Shown here: one piece after another, positions 8,384 to 16,821 of the stretch
Layout: the number at the start of each line of letters is the position of its first letter
Position numbering within the stretch: position 1 is the stretch's first letter
DNA from: VRUE01 sp963718775
GTDB taxonomy: Bacteria; Actinomycetota; Thermoleophilia; Solirubrobacterales; 70-9
Length of the DNA: 64,000 bases
Reading direction: 5' to 3'
NCBI GenBank assembly: GCA_963718775.1
Contig: OY970377.1
Span: forward strand, 2,232,001-2,296,000
The notes under the pieces: generated by a model
Told to the model about the DNA's origin: nothing
Database searches by the model: none
Seen by the model: the letters and a program-made list of their open reading frames with translations, nothing else
Translations under genes and position numbers: made by a program

Positions 8384-9166
8384 ATGGACTACGAGGTCGT
8401 CAAGTACGAGGTCGCCGAGGGCGTCGCCACGGTGACGCTGAACAACCCGGACAAGCGCAACATGCTCTCCGGCCAGATGCTGGTCGAGCTGGTCGACGCG
8501 ATGAAGACGGCGCGCGACTCCGACGAGGTGCGGGCGGTCGTGCTCACCGGGGCCGGCGACAAGGTCTTCTGCGCCGGCGCGGACCTCGGCGGCTTCGCGG
8601 CAGACGCCCCGCTCGTCGCCAAACACTTCGCCACTGACCTCTTCCTCGAATTCTTCAGGCTGATGCCGCGCCTCGGCAAGCCGAGCCTCTGCGCTGCCAA
8701 CGGCCACGTGCTGGCGGGGGGGATGGGCCTCGCCCTCTCCTGCGACCTGCTGATCGCCAAAGAGGGGGCCACCTTCGGCACGCCGGAGATCAACGTCGGC
8801 GCCTTCCCCTACATGATCATGGCGATCATCTACCGCAACGTCCCGCGCAAGAAGGTCAACGAGATGATGCTGCTGGGCGAGCGGCTCAGCGGCGAGCAGG
8901 CGGTCGAGTACGGGCTCGCCAACAAGGTCGTGCCGGCCGGGGAGTTCGATGCCGCGGTCGCCGAGTGGGCGACGAAGCTGGCCTCGAAGAGCCCGGTGCT
9001 GATGCGGCTCGGCCACGACGCGATGTACCGCCAGCAGGACATGGCGGTCGACGACGCGCTCGAGTACCTGCGCTCGCAGCTCTCGCTCACCTTCTCGACC
9101 GAGGACATCGTCGAGGGCGTCACCGCATTCTTCGAGAAACGCGATCCGCAGTGGAAGGGACGGTAG
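8384..9166 (+). CDS. Enoyl-CoA hydratase/isomerase family protein
   Basis: This is a 260-aa crotonase-fold protein. It shows the oxyanion-hole segments CAGADLGGF (residues ~62-70) and AANGHVLAGGMGLALSCDL (~104-122), followed by FGTPEINVGAFP where the second hydratase Glu normally lies (TPEI). Likely reaction: hydration of an enoyl-CoA made by the neighbouring dehydrogenase. ATG 8384 gives the conventional N-terminus; ATG 8372, four codons upstream, is also possible. The stop TAG overlaps the next gene's GTG by one base. Confidence 0.9.
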   Translation: MDYEVVKYEVAEGVATVTLNNPDKRNMLSGQMLVELVDAMKTARDSDEVRAVVLTGAGDKVFCAGADLGGFAADAPLVAKHFATDLFLEFFRLMPRLGKPSLCAANGHVLAGGMGLALSCDLLIAKEGATFGTPEINVGAFPYMIMAIIYRNVPRKKVNEMMLLGERLSGEQAVEYGLANKVVPAGEFDAAVAEWATKLASKSPVLMRLGHDAMYRQQDMAVDDALEYLRSQLSLTFSTEDIVEGVTAFFEKRDPQWKGR

Positions 9167-10758
9167 TGGCGACTGATCAGGAGTCCAAGCATTTGCTGCC
9201 GGGAACGGCGCCGCTGAGCGACTTGACCGAGCAGCTGCACGAGCGCCGCGAGAAGGCCAAGCTCGGCGGCGGCGAGGAGAAGATCGCCAAGCAGCACGAG
9301 CGCGGCAAGCTGACCGCGCGCGAGCGCATCGCCCTGCTGGTCGACGAGGGCACTTTCGTCGAGATGGGCATCCACGGCCGCCCCCACTTCGCCCAGCGGG
9401 CGATGGAGGGCAAAGAGGCGCCGGCCGACGGCGTGATCACCGGCTGGGGCGACGTCGACGGCCGCCCCTGCTGCGTCGCCGCCTACGACTTCACCGTGAT
9501 GGCCGGCTCGATGGGGATGACCGGCGAGCTCAAGGTCACCCGCCTGCGTGAGATGGCCCTCTCCAAGCGGATGCCCTTCATCTGGCTGCTCGACTCGGCC
9601 GGGGCGCGCATCCAGGAGGCGGCGGGCTCGCTCTTCGCCGGCTCCGGCCACCTCTTCCGCGAGGAGGTCGAGATGTCGGGCGTGATCCCGATGGTCGCGG
9701 CGATGATGGGTCCCTGCGCCGCCGGCACCGCTTACATCCCGGCCCTCGCCGACTTCGTGCCGATGGTCTCCGGCCAGGGCGCGATGGCGCTCGCCGGCCC
9801 GCACCTGACCAAAGCCGTCACCGGCGAGGACATCACGATGGAGGAGCTCGGCGGCGCCAAGGTCCACTGCCGCAAATCGGGCGTCGGGGACCTCGAGGTC
9901 AAGGACGACGAGGAGTGCATCTGGGCGGTCAAGCAGTACCTCTCCTACTTCCCGACCAACTGCGAGCACAAGCCACCCGTGATCGAGACCGCCGATCCGG
10001 ACGACCGCCAGTCGGAGAAGCTGATGGAGATCGTCCCCGACTCCTCGCGGCAGCCCTATGACATGTACGACGTGATCCGCGAGATCGTCGACGACGGCGA
10101 GTTCTTCGACATCAAGCCGAAGTTCGCCAAGACGCTGATTACCTGCTTCGCCCGCTTCGGCGGCCGTCCGGCGGGGATCGTGGCCAACCAGCCCAAGCAC
10201 CTGGCCGGCATCCTCGACAACGACTCAGCCGACAAGGCGGCGCGCTTCATCAACCTCTGCGACGCCTTCAACATCCCGCTCGTCTTCCTCCAGGACGTGC
10301 CCGGCTTCATGGTCGGCGCCAAGGTCGAGCACGCCGGGATCATCCGCCACGGCGCGAAGATGCTCTACGCGGTCAGCCGCGCCACGGTGCCGAAGGTGAC
10401 CGTGATCGTGCGCAAGGCCTACGGCGCCGGCTACTACGTGATGTGCGGCAAGGCCTACGAGCCCGACTTGATCGTCGCCTGGCCGGGCGCCGAGATCTCG
10501 GTGATGGGCGCGGAGGGCGCGGTCAACATCATCGGCCGCTCGATGATCGAGGCCTCCGAGGATCCAGAGGCGACGAAAGAGGCGATGCTGAACGCGGTCC
10601 GCGAGCAGATCGACCCCTACATCGCCGCTGGCAATGCGGTGATCGACGACGTGATCGACCCGCGCGAGACGCGCCCGACGATCGTCAAGGCGCTGCGAAT
10701 GGCCAAAGACAAGCACGTGGAAAAGCCGAAGAAGCGACATGGGGTGATGCCGGTATGA
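9166..10758 (+). CDS. Acyl-CoA carboxylase, carboxyltransferase (beta) subunit
   Basis: This is a 530-aa biotin-dependent carboxyltransferase of the PccB/AccD/MccB family. The N-half carries KLTARERIALLVDEGTFVE, DFTVMAGSMG and LLDSAGARIQE; the C-half carries FLQDVPGFMVG, YGAGYYVMCG and AWPGAEISVMGAEGAVNII. It transfers CO2 from biotin to an acyl-CoA, but no biotin carboxylase/BCCP gene is in the window, so the partner is encoded elsewhere. The start GTG 9166 overlaps the hydratase stop, with GGAAGGGA upstream, so the two are translationally coupled. Propionyl- versus methylcrotonyl-type specificity is not decided. Confidence 0.92.
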   Translation: MATDQESKHLLPGTAPLSDLTEQLHERREKAKLGGGEEKIAKQHERGKLTARERIALLVDEGTFVEMGIHGRPHFAQRAMEGKEAPADGVITGWGDVDGRPCCVAAYDFTVMAGSMGMTGELKVTRLREMALSKRMPFIWLLDSAGARIQEAAGSLFAGSGHLFREEVEMSGVIPMVAAMMGPCAAGTAYIPALADFVPMVSGQGAMALAGPHLTKAVTGEDITMEELGGAKVHCRKSGVGDLEVKDDEECIWAVKQYLSYFPTNCEHKPPVIETADPDDRQSEKLMEIVPDSSRQPYDMYDVIREIVDDGEFFDIKPKFAKTLITCFARFGGRPAGIVANQPKHLAGILDNDSADKAARFINLCDAFNIPLVFLQDVPGFMVGAKVEHAGIIRHGAKMLYAVSRATVPKVTVIVRKAYGAGYYVMCGKAYEPDLIVAWPGAEISVMGAEGAVNIIGRSMIEASEDPEATKEAMLNAVREQIDPYIAAGNAVIDDVIDPRETRPTIVKALRMAKDKHVEKPKKRHGVMPV

Positions 10759-10820
10759 GCTTCCGGTGCGCCTTTTGCACTGTGGAGGTACATAAAGCGC
10801 ACCGGAAGGGGGAGCGATGA
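10755..10820 (+). CDS. Candidate 21-aa microprotein with C-x2-C-x4-H-x2-H
   Basis: ATG 10755 overlaps the carboxyltransferase stop (ATGA) and its TGA (10818-10820) overlaps the next ATG (ATGAG), so it is stop/start-coupled on both sides. The peptide MSFRCAFCTVEVHKAHRKGE has four potential metal ligands. The ORF lies almost exactly on a 49-bp inverted repeat, so the spacing could instead be a by-product of the palindrome. It contains its own internal GGAGG that could serve the downstream gene. Confidence 0.3.
   Translation: MSFRCAFCTVEVHKAHRKGER
10760..10808. repeat. 49-bp inverted repeat between coupled genes
   Basis: Arms CTTCCGGTGCGCCTT (10760-10774) and AAAGCGCACCGGAAG (10794-10808) pair over 15 bp with one mismatch around a 19-base loop. 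No T-run follows, so a simple intrinsic terminator is unlikely. It could be an RNA processing/attenuation hairpin or a short palindromic element. Size and arm length resemble the palindrome at 16751-16800. Confidence 0.6.
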
Positions 10821-11713
10821 GCTCGTTCGAGGATCCAGTCGTGATCAGCTGCTCGATCAGCGGCGTGATCGCCAACCGCGACCAGTGCCCGGCGATTCCC
10901 TATACGCCAGAGGAGTACGCGGCGGAGGCGCGCCGCGCCGTCGACGAGGGGGCTTCGCAGCTCCACATCCACGCTCGCAAACCGGACGGCACGCCCTCCT
11001 ACGAGGTCGAGGACTTCCGCGCGATCACCGAGGCGATCCTGGCCGAGGTCGGCGACGTGATCGTCAATTACTCGACCGGCGCGATCGGCATCCCGATCGA
11101 GAAGCGGATCGAGTACCTGCGGGAGCTGAAGCCCGATGTCGCCGCGCTCAACATGAGCTCGATGAACTACGCCAAGTACAGCTCGCGCCGCAAGGACTTC
11201 GTCTTCAAGTCGGTCTTCGAGAACAGCTTCGACACGATCATCGAGTTCCTCACTGCGATGCGCGACCTCGGGATCAAGCCTGAGCACGAGTGCTTCGACG
11301 CCGGCCACGTCGCCAACCTCGACCCGCTGATCGACATGGGCCTGCTCGACCGTACGCCGCTGCAGATCTCGCTGGTGATGGGCGTCAACGGCGGCATCCG
11401 GCCAAATGCCCGCAACGTCGCCTTCATGTCGGAGCAGGTCCCCGGTGGGGCGGAGGGTGAGAACCAGTGGCAGGTGATCGGCATCTCCCGTGACCAGTGG
11501 AAACTGCTTGGCACCTCGCTGGTGCTCGGTGGCAACATTCGCGCCGGGGTCGAGGACAACCTCTACCTGCCGAACGGCGAGATGTGCCGCTCCAACGGCG
11601 ACCTGATCGCCAAGGCGCGGCAGATGGCCGAGGACGTCGGCCGCAAGGTGGCCAGCGTCGCCGAGGCCCGCGAGCTGCTGGGGGTGCCGAAGCGTGAGCG
11701 CTCTCCCGCTTAG
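10817..11713 (+). CDS. BKACE-family (DUF849) beta-keto acid cleavage enzyme
   Basis: This is a 298-aa protein of the 3-keto-5-aminohexanoate cleavage (Kce/BKACE) family. Visible marks are the metal-binding HIHARKPDG near residue 50 (His-x-His), NYSTGAIG, FDAGHVAN with the third metal ligand, and SLVMGVNGG. These Zn enzymes condense a beta-keto acid with acetyl-CoA to give acetoacetate and a new CoA ester. The GGAAGGGGGAGCG site precedes ATG 10817. It overlaps the CoA-transferase gene by 20 bp, so the pair is one operon. The actual keto-acid substrate is unknown. Confidence 0.88.
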   Translation: MSSFEDPVVISCSISGVIANRDQCPAIPYTPEEYAAEARRAVDEGASQLHIHARKPDGTPSYEVEDFRAITEAILAEVGDVIVNYSTGAIGIPIEKRIEYLRELKPDVAALNMSSMNYAKYSSRRKDFVFKSVFENSFDTIIEFLTAMRDLGIKPEHECFDAGHVANLDPLIDMGLLDRTPLQISLVMGVNGGIRPNARNVAFMSEQVPGGAEGENQWQVIGISRDQWKLLGTSLVLGGNIRAGVEDNLYLPNGEMCRSNGDLIAKARQMAEDVGRKVASVAEARELLGVPKRERSPA

Positions 11714-12929
11714 CGACGTCAAGGTCCTCGATCTGTCCCGGTTGCTGCCGGGTGGCTTCTGCTCGCTCCTGCTCGCCGACCTCGGCGCCGAGGTGCTCAA
11801 GGTCGAGGACACCGGCATGGGCGACTACATTCGCTGGGCGCCGCCCTACTACGGCACGGATGAGCAGCAAGAGCTGGGCACGCGCTCTGCGCTCTACCTG
11901 TCGCTCAACCGCGGCAAGCGCTCGATCCGGCTCGACCTGAAGAGCGAGGCGGGGCGTGAGGCGCTGCTGCGACTGGTCGAGGGCTACGACGTCGTCCTCG
12001 ACGGCTTCCGCCCCGGCGTGCTCGACCGGCTCGGGGTCGGCTACGAGCGCATGCGCGAGGTCAACTCCGGCCTCGTCTTCTGCGCGATCACCGGCTACGG
12101 CCAGGACGGTCCCTACACCCAGCGCGCCGGCCACGACATGAACTATCTGGGGCTGGTCGGCCTGCTCGGCCTGACCGGCGCCAAGGATGGGCCGCCGGTG
12201 CAATCGGGCGGCCAGATCGCTGACCTCGGTGGCGGCGCCCTGATGGCGGCCTTCGGTGTGATGGCGGCGCTGCACGAGCGGCGCAATTCCGGCAAAGGCC
12301 AGATGGTCGACATCTCGATGGCCGACGGCGCCCTGTCCTGGCTGGCGATGGTCGCGGGGCGCTACTTCTGCGACGGCGAGGTGCCGCAGCGTGGCGAGCA
12401 GCAGCTCGCCGGTGGAATCGTTTGCTACCTGCCCTACGAGGCGAGCGACGGCTGGATCACCTGCGGAGCCCTGGAGCCGAAGTTCTGGGCAGCCTTCTGC
12501 AACGGCGTCGATCGTCCCGACCTGATCGAGGTCCAGTTCGAGGTCCCGGGCTCCGACGGCTGGCAGCAGGTGGCCGAGGTCTTCCGCTCGCGCACTCGGG
12601 CGGAATGGAAGGAGTTCAACGACGAGCACGACTGCTGCATCGAGCCGGTGCTCGACGTCGACGAGGCGCTCGACTCCGAGCTGGTCCACGCCCGCCAGAT
12701 GGTGGTCGAGATGGAGCAGCCCGAGCTCGGCACGGTGCGCCAGCTCGGCGTGCCGGTGAAGCTGAGCCGCACCCCCGGCGATCCGACCCGGCCGGCGCCG
12801 GCTTTCGGCGAGCACACGGGAGAGGTGCTGCGCGAGGCCGGCTACTCCGAGGAGGAGATCGCCGCGATGCTGGAGTCCGGCGCCGCCGCCGGCCCCAGCA
12901 CCGATGCCGCAACGACCTTCCGAGCATGA
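11694..12929 (+). CDS. CaiB/BaiF class III CoA-transferase (racemase-like)
   Basis: This is a 411-aa family III CoA-transferase. It begins VKVLDLSRLLPGGFCSLLLA, has LDLKSEAGREALLRLV, and the catalytic Asp lies in RAGHDMNYLGLVG (~residue 150); DGFRPGVLDRLGVG is also typical. The proteins move CoA between acyl groups or racemise 2-methylacyl-CoA. The N-terminal GGFCS and extended length are closest to alpha-methylacyl-CoA racemase-type members. GTG 11694 overlaps the BKACE gene, and its stop overlaps ATG 12926 of MerR, indicating one transcript. Confidence 0.9.
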   Translation: MSALPLSDVKVLDLSRLLPGGFCSLLLADLGAEVLKVEDTGMGDYIRWAPPYYGTDEQQELGTRSALYLSLNRGKRSIRLDLKSEAGREALLRLVEGYDVVLDGFRPGVLDRLGVGYERMREVNSGLVFCAITGYGQDGPYTQRAGHDMNYLGLVGLLGLTGAKDGPPVQSGGQIADLGGGALMAAFGVMAALHERRNSGKGQMVDISMADGALSWLAMVAGRYFCDGEVPQRGEQQLAGGIVCYLPYEASDGWITCGALEPKFWAAFCNGVDRPDLIEVQFEVPGSDGWQQVAEVFRSRTRAEWKEFNDEHDCCIEPVLDVDEALDSELVHARQMVVEMEQPELGTVRQLGVPVKLSRTPGDPTRPAPAFGEHTGEVLREAGYSEEEIAAMLESGAAAGPSTDAATTFRA

Positions 12930-13675
12930 CTCCCGCCGACGGGACTCAAAGTAGGGATATAGATCGCTTTGAGGCCCATCGGGCCCAGGGAGGGCTGTTG
13001 CGCATGGGGGAGCTGGCCGAGGCTTCGGGGGTGCCGGCGCCGACGATCAAGCACTACCTGCGCGAGGGCCTGCTCCCCGAGCCGGTCAAGACGAGCCGCA
13101 ACATGGCCTACTACCCGCCCGAGTTCGTCGACCGGATCAGGCTGATCAAGCAGCTGCAGGAGGAGCGCTTCATGCCGCTGAAGGCGATCAAGTCGGTGCT
13201 CGACGAGGATCCCGAGCGGGCGCGGGCCCTGGTCGAGCTCGAGGACCGCATCCTCGACCGCGCGCTTGCCGGCGAGCGCACCCGCACCAGCGCCGCCCAG
13301 GTGCGCGAGCGCTACGGCGTCCCCAAGGACGTGCTCGACCGGCTCGAGAAGCTCGAGGTGCTCAGCCCCAACAGCCGCGGCTACTCGCCCTCCGACATCA
13401 AGATCATCGAGGCGATCAGCCGCTTTCGCGCCGGCGGCTACGACGAGGAGATCGGCTTCACCGTCTACGACACCCTGCGCTACAAGAGCGCGATCGAAGA
13501 CCTGGTCCGCGAGGAGGTCGAGATGGTCATGGACCGCCTCGCCGGCGAGGTCTCTCCGGAGCGCGTCGTCGAGATGCTCGAAACCGGCGCTCAGCCGCTG
13601 CAGGACCTGATCGCCGCCCTCCACACCAAGCTGATGGTCGCTGAGCTAGAGCGCCACCGCGCCGGCCGCAGCTGA
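12926..13675 (+). CDS. MerR-family transcriptional regulator
   Basis: This is a 249-aa regulator with an N-terminal MerR wHTH (MGELAEASGVPAPTIKHYLR ... FVDRIRLIKQLQEERFMPL). A second HTH-like segment (SAAQVRERYGVPKDVLDRL) follows, then a helical effector/dimer region. ATG 12926 overlaps the CoA-transferase stop. TTG 12998, preceded by an AGGGAGG site and placed right before the conserved MGELAE, is a good alternative that would leave a promoter region with an inverted repeat (12945-12973). By analogy with MerR proteins that control acyl-CoA catabolism, it probably governs this cluster. Confidence 0.88.
   Translation: MTPADGTQSRDIDRFEAHRAQGGLLRMGELAEASGVPAPTIKHYLREGLLPEPVKTSRNMAYYPPEFVDRIRLIKQLQEERFMPLKAIKSVLDEDPERARALVELEDRILDRALAGERTRTSAAQVRERYGVPKDVLDRLEKLEVLSPNSRGYSPSDIKIIEAISRFRAGGYDEEIGFTVYDTLRYKSAIEDLVREEVEMVMDRLAGEVSPERVVEMLETGAQPLQDLIAALHTKLMVAELERHRAGRS
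12945..12973. promoter_or_regulatory. Inverted repeat at MerR start, candidate autoregulatory site
   Basis: CTCAAAG (12945-12951) and CTTTGAG (12967-12973) are perfect 7-bp arms separated by 15 bp. The centre contains AAAGTAGGGA, resembling AAAGTAGGAA in the dyad at 8331-8362. Its position just ahead of the alternative MerR start fits autoregulation. Confidence 0.4.
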
Positions 13676-13683
13676 GCTGACGA

Positions 13684-16600
13684 CTAGGCCCGGGCAGCAG
13701 CGAGCAGATCGGCGCGATCGGCTTCGATTCTGCGCAGCGTCATCAGGTGGCCACGACTGACGGCCGCCTCTGTTGCCTGCTCGAGCGCCTCCTCGACACC
13801 GGGGGCGCCGGTTGCGGCGCGGGCCTGGGCGAGGGTGTGAAAAGCGGTGGGGATCTGCCAGCCCATCGCCCGGCGAGACGCCGTGCTCGCCGCCCATTCG
13901 GCCTCTTCCAAGGCCGCCTCGGTGTGACCAACGCCGAGTAGGGCGCGGGCGCGGAGGGTCGACCGCCAGGCCTCCGTCTCACCACCCGAGCCCATTGCCT
14001 CGCGGTAGAGGCGGTCCGACATCTCAACCGTCTCCAGCGCCCCCTCGTTTTCCCCAGCCGCCAGTTGCACGTAGGCCATCGAGGTCAGCGCGGTGCTGTG
14101 AGAGAAAACGTCGCCAAGCCGTTCGGTCAGCTCGCAGTTGCGCCGCGCCAGCGCCAGCGCCGCCTCTGTTTCGCCGCGATCGGCCAGCAACAAGCTTCTC
14201 GATCCGCGTGCCCAGCTCTCCGTCTCCGGGTCGTCCTGCTCGCCGGCGAGCCGCAGCGCCTCCTCGAGCAGCTCTTCGGCCTCCTGCGGCCGGTCGCGCT
14301 CGCGCAGGGCCACCGACTTGGCCATCAAGCCCCAGGCGATCGGGCAGTCGATGACGATGCCGGCGCCCAAGAGAGGATCTCCAGCGGTCAGCTCGAGCAT
14401 CTCGTCGGCTGTCGCTTCCAGCGCATCGAGGTCTCCTGCGCACATATGGGCATAAGCCCCGGGGCCGCGGACCGCGATCCGCAGGGCGGGATCGCCGGTT
14501 TCGTCGGCGAGCTGAATCGCTTCGCTTGCCGCGGCGACCCATTCGGCCGAGTGGTCGGCGATGCCGGGCCTCGCCCCGGTGAGGAGCTTGAGCAGCGCGA
14601 GCGCGTACACGTTGCCGGTCCGCTGGGCGATCGCGGTCGCATCCGCGGCCAGCGCATCGGCGTCCTCACGGTCCATTCCCAGCCGCCAGGCGTATTCGAG
14701 TTGCAGCATCCGCGAGGAGACGGCCAGCGCCGTCGTCTCCTCGGTCTCCTCCAGCTCGTCGAGGAGCGCGGTCACCCGCTGCCAGAGGCGCAGCGCGTCC
14801 TGGGGCCTGGTGTGGCCGGCCCAGTGCGCGGCCCGCGCAAACCAGCGCACCGCTTCCAGAGTTTCGTTTCCTTCCTCCATGTGGTGGGCGACCAGCGCCG
14901 CCAGCTCGTCGAGCCGGTCGGACTCGAGCTCGGTCAGGGCGTAGGCCGCCGCCGCGTGGGTGGCGGCGCGGCGCTCGGCGAGCTGTGAGCCGTAAGCGAC
15001 CTCCGCTGTCAGGGGGTGGCGAAAGGCGAGGACCCGTTCCGGGTAGAGCTCGGCTTCGTAGAGGAAGCCACCGTCGACGAGCTCGCACAGAGCGGGGTTC
15101 AGCTCTTCCTCGGAGAGCCCCGCGGTGAGCCCGAGCGCCCGCTCGCCGACCTCCTTGCCAATCACCGAAGTGACCTGCAGGAGCTGCTTGGCGGCGGGGC
15201 TGAGACGGTCGATGCGGGCGGCGAGCACGGCTTGCACGGTGGCCGGCACACCCGCCTCCTCGACCGGCCGGACGAGCCGGTAGGCGCCGCGCTCACCCTC
15301 GAAATGACCGGCCTCGACCAGCTCGCGGACGATCTCCTCGACAAAGAACGGATTGCCGGCGGTGCGGGTGTGGATCGGTTCATCGAGACCGTCCAGCGAG
15401 GGATCCTCGCCGGCGATGTCGCGCAGAAGCTCCCTTGTGTCGTCCTGTGCCAGTGGCTCCAGTGAGATGCCGCGGTAGATCGGCGAGCCGTCCCAGCCGA
15501 GCGAGTACTCGGGCCGGAAGTTGAGCACGCCGAGCGTGTGGGTTCCGGCGACCGAGTTGACCATCTCGTCCAGCATCGTGTTGCTCCCCTCGTCCATCCA
15601 GTGCAGGTCCTCGACGACGAGCACGACGGTGTGGCGGCGGGCGGGTGCGTTGATCAGGCGGCAGACGACCTTGCCCAGCGCTCGTGCTCGCGCCTCCGGG
15701 CTCATCTGGGCAAGGGGACGGTCGGGGTCGGGCACCCCGAGGAAGTCGAAGATCAGCGGCAGCTCCGCGGCGAGCTCGGGGTCGAGCAGCAGTGCCCTGC
15801 CGGCGATCTTCTCGCGGACGATCCGGTCCGCATCGCCGTCGGCGATCCCGAAATAGGCGCGCAGCATCTGCAGGACGGGCATGAAGGGGATCGACTTTCC
15901 ATGCGACTGGGCCTGGGCTTCGAAGACCTCGATGCCGCTCTCGCGGCAGCGCTGCGAGAACTCGTGGGTGAGACGGCTCTTGCCGATGCCCGGCTCCGCA
16001 CCGATCCCAACCACCGCACCCGCCCCCGATTCTGCTCGGCCGAGCGCCTCCTCCAGCGTCGCCATCTCCTCGCTGCGGCCGACGAAGCGCGAGAAGCCGC
16101 GCTCGCGAGAGAGGTCGAGCCGCGAGCGCGCCGCTCCGACCCCGGCCAGCTCGAAGACCTCAACCGGCTGGCTGGCGCCCTTGATCTCGAACCTGCCCAA
16201 CTCCTCTAGATCGAGGAAGCCGGCGGCAAGCGTCGCCGTGCTCTCGGTCAGGTAGGCCTTGCCGGGCTCGGCCAGCGCCTCCATCCGCTGAGCGAGGCCG
16301 ACGGTGTGGCCGATCGCCGTGTACTCGCCCTTGCCACCGGCCCCGATCGCCCCGACCACCACCTCGCCGGAGTTGATCCCGATCCGGGTGGAGAAATTGA
16401 GCCCGAGGCCGCGGCGCAGCTCGCCCGCGTACTCGGCGACGTCGTCGAGCATCTGCAGGGCCGCGTAACAGGCTCGCGGCGCATGGTCCTCGTGGGCGAT
16501 CGGGGCGCCGAAGATCGCCATGATCCCGTCGCCGGTGAACTTGTCGACCGTGCCCTCGAAGCGCTCGACCGACCCGGCGAGGATCGCGAAGAAGCGCTGC

Positions 16601-16719
16601 ATGATCTTGCGCCACTCCTCAGGGTCCTGCCCCTCGGCCAGGTCCATCGATCCGCTCACGTCGGCGAAGAGCACCGTTACCTGCTTGCGCTCACCGTCGT
16701 CCTTGCCGATCTCAGCCAT
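13684..16719 (-). CDS. Cyclase-homology domain / AAA ATPase / TPR regulator
   Basis: This is a 1011-aa protein. Residues ~12-180 form a class III nucleotide cyclase-homology domain with metal-site Asp20 (FADVSG) and Asp64 (KFTGDGIMAIFGAP). The later signature reads AIGHTVGLAQRME, so the usual Asp and transition-state Asn are His and Gly, and catalysis is doubtful. An AAA/STAND ATPase follows (Walker A GAEPGIGKSRL ~245, Walker B VVLVVEDLHWMD), then a long helical TPR-like region. ATG 16719 gives the conserved start; nine more codons upstream are open. It resembles actinobacterial signalling proteins whose input is unknown. It is convergent with MerR and divergent from the SDR. Confidence 0.88.
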   Translation of the reverse strand: MAEIGKDDGERKQVTVLFADVSGSMDLAEGQDPEEWRKIMQRFFAILAGSVERFEGTVDKFTGDGIMAIFGAPIAHEDHAPRACYAALQMLDDVAEYAGELRRGLGLNFSTRIGINSGEVVVGAIGAGGKGEYTAIGHTVGLAQRMEALAEPGKAYLTESTATLAAGFLDLEELGRFEIKGASQPVEVFELAGVGAARSRLDLSRERGFSRFVGRSEEMATLEEALGRAESGAGAVVGIGAEPGIGKSRLTHEFSQRCRESGIEVFEAQAQSHGKSIPFMPVLQMLRAYFGIADGDADRIVREKIAGRALLLDPELAAELPLIFDFLGVPDPDRPLAQMSPEARARALGKVVCRLINAPARRHTVVLVVEDLHWMDEGSNTMLDEMVNSVAGTHTLGVLNFRPEYSLGWDGSPIYRGISLEPLAQDDTRELLRDIAGEDPSLDGLDEPIHTRTAGNPFFVEEIVRELVEAGHFEGERGAYRLVRPVEEAGVPATVQAVLAARIDRLSPAAKQLLQVTSVIGKEVGERALGLTAGLSEEELNPALCELVDGGFLYEAELYPERVLAFRHPLTAEVAYGSQLAERRAATHAAAAYALTELESDRLDELAALVAHHMEEGNETLEAVRWFARAAHWAGHTRPQDALRLWQRVTALLDELEETEETTALAVSSRMLQLEYAWRLGMDREDADALAADATAIAQRTGNVYALALLKLLTGARPGIADHSAEWVAAASEAIQLADETGDPALRIAVRGPGAYAHMCAGDLDALEATADEMLELTAGDPLLGAGIVIDCPIAWGLMAKSVALRERDRPQEAEELLEEALRLAGEQDDPETESWARGSRSLLLADRGETEAALALARRNCELTERLGDVFSHSTALTSMAYVQLAAGENEGALETVEMSDRLYREAMGSGGETEAWRSTLRARALLGVGHTEAALEEAEWAASTASRRAMGWQIPTAFHTLAQARAATGAPGVEEALEQATEAAVSRGHLMTLRRIEADRADLLAAARA

Positions 16720-16750
16720 GCGAAAAAAGACTACGCCCCCCGCCACGCCT

Positions 16751-16800
16751 GCTGACTTCGTCTTTAGTAGTCCAATAGGACGAATAAAGGCGAAGTCAGC
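16751..16800. repeat. 50-bp nested palindrome in divergent intergenic region
   Basis: Arms GCTGACTTCGTCTTTA (16751-16766) and TAAAGGCGAAGTCAGC (16785-16800) pair over 16 bp with one mismatch. An inner GTCC/GGAC pair gives a nested hairpin. It lies between the divergent cyclase-AAA gene and the SDR, so it may be a large operator or a palindromic repeat unit. Confidence 0.6.
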
Positions 16801-16821
16801 GGGCTTGGGTAGCCTGGGGAA

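Noticed and set aside
11424..12815. A 463-codon open frame on the minus strand across the CoA-transferase gene
   Set aside because: It is antisense to a clear family III CoA-transferase, and its translation is Arg/His/Ala-rich without any domain; a GC-codon shadow.
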